A DNA stretch of 64,000 bases, taken from Treponema denticola. GTDB lineage: Bacteria; Spirochaetota; Spirochaetia; Treponematales; Treponemataceae. The stretch spans positions 1,426,001-1,490,000 of the forward strand of contig NZ_CP051302.1 in assembly GCF_024181405.1 (NCBI RefSeq), in the 5' to 3' direction. Shown here piece by piece: positions 60,394 through 64,000 of this stretch. Both the position numbers and the translations under genes were made by a program. How positions within the stretch are numbered: position 1 is the stretch's first letter; every line of letters starts with the position of its first letter. Under the pieces are notes generated by a model. That model made no database searches and was not told the origin of the DNA. It saw only the letters and a list, made by a program, of their open reading frames with translations.

Positions 60394-60942
60394 TTATTTT
60401 GTATAAACGGAAACTATCTCGCAAATATAAACATAATGAAAATCTTTTTTTGGATATGAATCTATAATAATCTGCGGGTCCACAAATAAATCCATATCGA
60501 ATTCGCTTCGGTATAACTTACGGCATGAAAGCACAACCTTAGCCTACTCAAAAGATATAACACCATCATCAAGCATCACAGGCGTTAAACCGGTTTCCCC
60601 TGCCTTATCTATATTTCGTCCCGAAACGGAACCGCAAAAAGCCAGCATATTCCGAGCCCATGGATCATTTTCGTCAAAAAAAGAAAGAGTTATATAATCT
60701 TCTTTATCGATAAATTCGGAAGTATATCTGGTAGGTCTTACATAAACGGTAGCAGTAAGTTTATTCCATAAAAAGCCTATAGATCCCCAACCCGCAGTCA
60801 TTGTATTCCATTGTTCACGCTCAGTTCCGCATCCTGCAGTCAATAAAAAGCCCTCATTATGGGAGCCGGTAATCGATGAAACAGGCTTTATCAATTTATC
60901 CAGAATTTCGGCACTCGCTTTTTGCATTTTAAATTGTGACAT
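60394..60942 (-). pseudogene. flavin-reductase-like protein interrupted by an amber codon
   Basis: The frame from 60942 gives 132 residues of an FMN-binding flavin-reductase-like protein (GFLLTAGCGTEREQWNTMTAGWGSIGFLWNKLTATVYVRPTRYTSEFIDKEDYITLSFF). It then meets TAG at 60546-60544. The same frame stays open for 49 more codons (AKVVLSCRKLYRSEFDMDLF ... DFHYVYICEIVSVYTK) to TAA at 60396-60394, and this reads as the normal C terminus of the family. A CAG-to-TAG change would explain it. GGAGGT precedes the start. Either the gene is inactivated or the short form or read-through is functional. Confidence 0.82.
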
Positions 60943-61027
60943 AAATTACCTCCGAATTCATTATATACAATAATCCCTTGATGTGCAAGAAGAAATTTCT
61001 CTTCTTTTCTATTTTTACATTTTATGA

Positions 61028-61033
61028 TACAAT
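61028..61033 (+). promoter_or_regulatory. -10 element before the AmiE-like gene
   Basis: TACAAT ends exactly 6 nt before the ATG at 61040. The -35 is weak (TTTTCT at 17-nt spacing). There is no usable Shine-Dalgarno: GGG is only 3 nt from the ATG. Confidence 0.5.
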
Positions 61034-61039
61034 GGGCAA

Positions 61040-63019
61040 ATGAAAAAGTTTTTGTGCATTTTGTTAGCAGGTTTAATATTGTCATGCCGCTCGGCTCAAA
61101 TATCAAAGATAAAGGCCGATCCGGCAGACGCAGACATTTATAAATCGGAAAAAAACGAAGACGGCTTTTCAGGCTTTCAGACGGATGTAAGCTTTCCTCC
61201 GGAAAAAGACAAATATGATCCTTCAATTTTACCAAACGGTTTTATTCCTTTTAAGGCTTATACCGGACAGGGCTATATTTATTTTTATACCGAAAATGTA
61301 AAGAATTTTTTCTTATACTTAAACGGAAAAAGAATCGATACAAAAAAAATCTGTAAAAATAAATACACTCAAATTTATATCGGAGATGAGGTAATAAACG
61401 GCACCAATAACTTACTTATTACAAACATTGAAGCCGAAAAAAATGATAAGGGCTTTTCGAAAACCTATACCTTATCGGTAAAAATCCCCTACCCTTCCAT
61501 TATCGAAAAAACGGAAAAATTAAATAACGTAAATTATAGAGCCTTTCAAATAATAGATGACATTATGAAGGCGCAAACAGCAAACGGTTTTCCATCGGTT
61601 CAGCTTGTAGTGGTAAAGAACGGAAGGATGATAAAAAACTCGGCCTACGGCTATATCAGCACCGTGGATGATTTTGGAGAACCTCTGATGCAAAAAAACA
61701 AAAAGCCTATCACAAAAGAAACTCTTTTTGATCTAGCCAGCAATACCAAAATGTATACGGTAAATTTCGCCTTACAAAAACTTATATCCGAAGAAAAGAT
61801 TTCAATCTATGATAAGGTACAAGATTTTTTTCCTGATTTTAAGGACAAAAAAAAAGCTCTTTTTAAGGGAAAGAGCGACATTACGGTTGAGGACTTATTA
61901 AAGCATCAGGCGGGTTTCCCGGCAGGGGCACAATATTATGTGAACAAAAAAATAACACAAAAAAAGAATACCGATAAAAGACAAAACAAGGAGATTGTTT
62001 TGGAGCTGATTTGCAACACTCCCTTAATATATTCTCCGCGTACTGAGGTCTTATATTCCGATATAGATTATATGCTCTTAGGTTTGATTATAGAAAAAGT
62101 AACAGGCCTTCCCTTGGATAAGTATACGGAAGAAAACCTTTATAAGCCCTTAAATCTAGCTTCGGTTTGCTATGAACCCCTAAAAAAGGGATTTACAAAA
62201 GAGGATATTACCGCAACCGAAATACGGGCGGCCAAAAGAACAAAGGACGAAAAATTCAAAGATATAAAATACATGCCGGTTCACGGGACGGTACATGACC
62301 CTGAGGCCTACAATTCAATGGATCAGGTAAGCGGTCATGCGGGGCTTTTTGCAAATGCCGAAAGTATAGCAGTCCTGGCTCAGGTAATGCTGAACGGCGG
62401 AGGATATGGAAATATCAAATTATTCGATTCAAGCGTTTTAAATTTATTTACCAGTCAGGGGAATTTTTTTTCGCAGGCAGGTTTAGGATGGAGGAGGCAG
62501 GGGCTTAATAACAGCTACGCTTGGGCTTTCTCGCAGCTTGCGAGTGCGGACACAATAGGACACACAGGCTGGACCGGGACATTAACTCTAATCGATCCTA
62601 AAGAAGATTTAATAATCATAATTTTTACAAGTGCAAAAAACACCCCAGCCCTTTTTGGAAAAAACTTGCGCGGAAAATATGAAGGCGATTTTTATCTTGC
62701 AAAAAACTATGGAGCCATTACCACCCTTATTTATTCTGCATTTAAAAACTATGATAATGCTATGCTGGATCAAATGCTTATAGAACTTGCAGTAGGCAGA
62801 AACGAACTTATAAATATGATTCCTGAAATTTATGATAATGAAGGTTCCCGCAAGGACTTGACAGCCATAATGGAAAGCATAAAAGAACAATCAAAGCAAT
62901 CTGCAATATTGAGGAAGTTTTTAAAAAGTGAAAAAGCTATGGCAATACTTGCGGAAATTCAATCAAGGAACTCAAAGAAAAGCTTGGCAAAAAAACAAGC
63001 TGAAGGAACGGCAAAATGA
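61040..63019 (+). CDS. serine beta-lactamase-fold lipoprotein, AmiE-like
   Basis: 659 residues, signal peptide KKFLCILLAGLILSC with a probable lipid Cys. An N-terminal beta domain of about 150 residues precedes the catalytic domain, which has the class-C/esterase triad: Ser-x2-Lys in LASNTKMYTV, Tyr in VLYSDIDYML and HTGWTG. The C-terminal 90 residues are helical. It overlaps the NamZ-like gene (ATGA). In Bacillus subtilis a beta-lactamase-fold amidase, AmiE, lies beside namZ and removes peptides from MurNAc, so I infer a muropeptide amidase rather than antibiotic resistance. Confidence 0.8.
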   Translation: MKKFLCILLAGLILSCRSAQISKIKADPADADIYKSEKNEDGFSGFQTDVSFPPEKDKYDPSILPNGFIPFKAYTGQGYIYFYTENVKNFFLYLNGKRIDTKKICKNKYTQIYIGDEVINGTNNLLITNIEAEKNDKGFSKTYTLSVKIPYPSIIEKTEKLNNVNYRAFQIIDDIMKAQTANGFPSVQLVVVKNGRMIKNSAYGYISTVDDFGEPLMQKNKKPITKETLFDLASNTKMYTVNFALQKLISEEKISIYDKVQDFFPDFKDKKKALFKGKSDITVEDLLKHQAGFPAGAQYYVNKKITQKKNTDKRQNKEIVLELICNTPLIYSPRTEVLYSDIDYMLLGLIIEKVTGLPLDKYTEENLYKPLNLASVCYEPLKKGFTKEDITATEIRAAKRTKDEKFKDIKYMPVHGTVHDPEAYNSMDQVSGHAGLFANAESIAVLAQVMLNGGGYGNIKLFDSSVLNLFTSQGNFFSQAGLGWRRQGLNNSYAWAFSQLASADTIGHTGWTGTLTLIDPKEDLIIIIFTSAKNTPALFGKNLRGKYEGDFYLAKNYGAITTLIYSAFKNYDNAMLDQMLIELAVGRNELINMIPEIYDNEGSRKDLTAIMESIKEQSKQSAILRKFLKSEKAMAILAEIQSRNSKKSLAKKQAEGTAK

Positions 63020-64000
63020 AGAAAAAGCTTTTTTTATTTTGCTTTTGTAGTCTTGCAATCCTTAGCTTTGCCAATGGAAAGCCGGACGAGTCTGATTTTA
63101 AGACAGGCATCGAACGCGTAGACGAATTTTTTAATCTGTTTAAAGGGAAAAGAATAGGATTGATTACAAATCAAACAGGAATGGACTCTTCAGGAAGATC
63201 AAGCATCGAAATCTTATACGAAAAGACTAATCTTTCAAGCCTCTTTTCTCCGGAACACGGAATAAGGGGAAATGCAAGGGAGGGAGCCGGTATTTCAAAC
63301 ATGGTAGATAAAAAAACCGGCCTTGCCGTTTACAGCCTTTACGGAAAAACAAAGCGGCCCACAAAAGAGATGTTGCAAGAAATAGATGTTTTATGCTTCG
63401 ATATTCAGGATGTAGGGGCAAGGTTTTACACATATATTTACACAATGGCCTATGCCATGGAAGCATGTGCCCGTGACGGAAAAACATTTGTTGTGTTTGA
63501 CAGGCCCAATCCTATAAACGGCATAAATGTTGAAGGGAATATTCTGGAAGAGGAGTTTAAATCCTTTACGGGCTATTTTCCGATTGTCCAAAGGCACGGA
63601 ATGACAGTGGGAGAATTAGCCTTAATGTTCAATAAAGAATTTAAGATAGGCTGTAATTTAAAAATAGTCCCCATGCAGGGCTGGAAGCGTGAAGACTATT
63701 TTGAAGACCTTAATTTAATGTGGGTGCCGCCTTCGCCGAATATTCCTACGGCCGATACGGCCTTAGTTTATTCGGGCTTTTGTATCTTTGAAGGGGTAAA
63801 TATTTCGGTAGGAAGAGGAACAACCATGCCCTTTAAATACATAGGAGCCCCCTATATAGATGCCGAGGCTCTAGCAGAAGCTCTAAATGCCCTCAAACTT
63901 GAGGGAGTCTTTTTTAAGCCCGCCTATTTTACACCGGCCATTTCGGTTTATAAGGAGGAGCTATGCGAAGGGGTTCAAATTATCGTAAGGGATAAAAAGA
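63016..64000 (+). CDS. NamZ-like exo-N-acetylmuramidase (DUF1343), partial
   Basis: The 3' end is cut by the window; 328 codons are visible. The signal peptide is KKKLFLFCFCSLAILSFA. DUF1343 landmarks: GKRIGLITNQTGMDSSGRSSIEIL, LFSPEHGIRG, VYSLYGKTKRPTKEML, DIQDVGARFYTYIYTM, DRPNPINGINVEGN, MQGWKREDYF and PPSPNIPTADTALVYSGFCIFEGVNISVGRGTTMPF. NamZ of B. subtilis is the characterised member; it releases MurNAc from the non-reducing ends of glycans. The ATG overlaps the stop of the upstream gene (ATGA), so the amidase and muramidase are coupled. Confidence 0.92.
   Translation, partial: MKKKLFLFCFCSLAILSFANGKPDESDFKTGIERVDEFFNLFKGKRIGLITNQTGMDSSGRSSIEILYEKTNLSSLFSPEHGIRGNAREGAGISNMVDKKTGLAVYSLYGKTKRPTKEMLQEIDVLCFDIQDVGARFYTYIYTMAYAMEACARDGKTFVVFDRPNPINGINVEGNILEEEFKSFTGYFPIVQRHGMTVGELALMFNKEFKIGCNLKIVPMQGWKREDYFEDLNLMWVPPSPNIPTADTALVYSGFCIFEGVNISVGRGTTMPFKYIGAPYIDAEALAEALNALKLEGVFFKPAYFTPAISVYKEELCEGVQIIVRDKK

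Noticed and set aside
61040..63019. Beta-lactamase resistance gene
   Set aside because: The fold is of the class-C/esterase type, but the overlap with a NamZ-like gene and the extra domains point to muropeptide processing.

Overview
The window looks like a chromosomal segment of a low-GC oral treponeme, most like Treponema denticola. This rests on the gene set: a cytidylate kinase-S1 fusion, a B12-riboswitch metal locus, many lipoproteins with loose spirochaete lipoboxes, an archaeal-type UMP kinase, and PEGA and TPR proteins. No phage, plasmid or CRISPR array is visible. One insertion sequence and one toxin-antitoxin pair are the only clear mobile-type elements.

Layout. 1-1.6 kb: the end of a glycosyltransferase gene and glgC. 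1.6-13.8 kb (minus strand): a tightly packed, mostly overlapping run of twelve genes. It begins with a lone Cas2-like protein behind a promoter that abuts its ATG. Then come prfB (with a +1 programmed frameshift), a receiver-like protein, a PEGA envelope protein, ftsY, an exported protein, a LolCDE-type ABC transporter, mcsA, a degenerate mcsB and clpC. 13.9-17.1 kb: an orphan protein, an OppA-like binding protein and tRNA-Val. 17.2-17.8 kb: a HigB/HigA-type toxin-antitoxin pair with an operator palindrome on its promoter. 17.9-19.6 kb: sufS-sufU.

19.7-29.3 kb (minus strand): a metal-acquisition region with feoA-feoA-feoB, two paralogous pairs of exported proteins, a FeoB-associated Cys-rich protein and two lipoproteins that each carry two ZinT-like domains. 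A cobalamin riboswitch splits the region, so one half is probably controlled by B12. 29.3-33.0 kb: a heterodimeric ABC exporter behind a promoter covered by a palindrome, with a possible 13-codon leader peptide. 33.3-36.9 kb: xseB, mutL, ridA and a lipoprotein. 37-40.2 kb: an extremely Asp-rich small protein, two TPR proteins and rlmN. 40.2-44.8 kb: a Cache-GGDEF-EAL protein and a sugar-type binding lipoprotein. 44.8-46.0 kb: a complete ISAs1-type element with a 9-bp target duplication. 46-51.4 kb: a lipoprotein, a TPR protein, a sigma-54 activator and cmk-rpsA. 51.5-58.6 kb: a GerMN protein, a STAS protein, trmJ, pyrH, a J-domain protein, infA, a DksA/TraR protein, ffh and gpsA. 58.7-64 kb: two amino-acid binding lipoproteins, a flavin-reductase gene with an in-frame amber codon, and an AmiE-like/NamZ pair likely to act in muropeptide recycling.

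A recurring feature is the promoter-start geometry. At least six genes have a -10 hexamer ending 6 or 7 nt before the ATG and no Shine-Dalgarno, as expected for leaderless mRNAs. Genes inside operons mostly have good Shine-Dalgarno sequences and ATGA overlaps.
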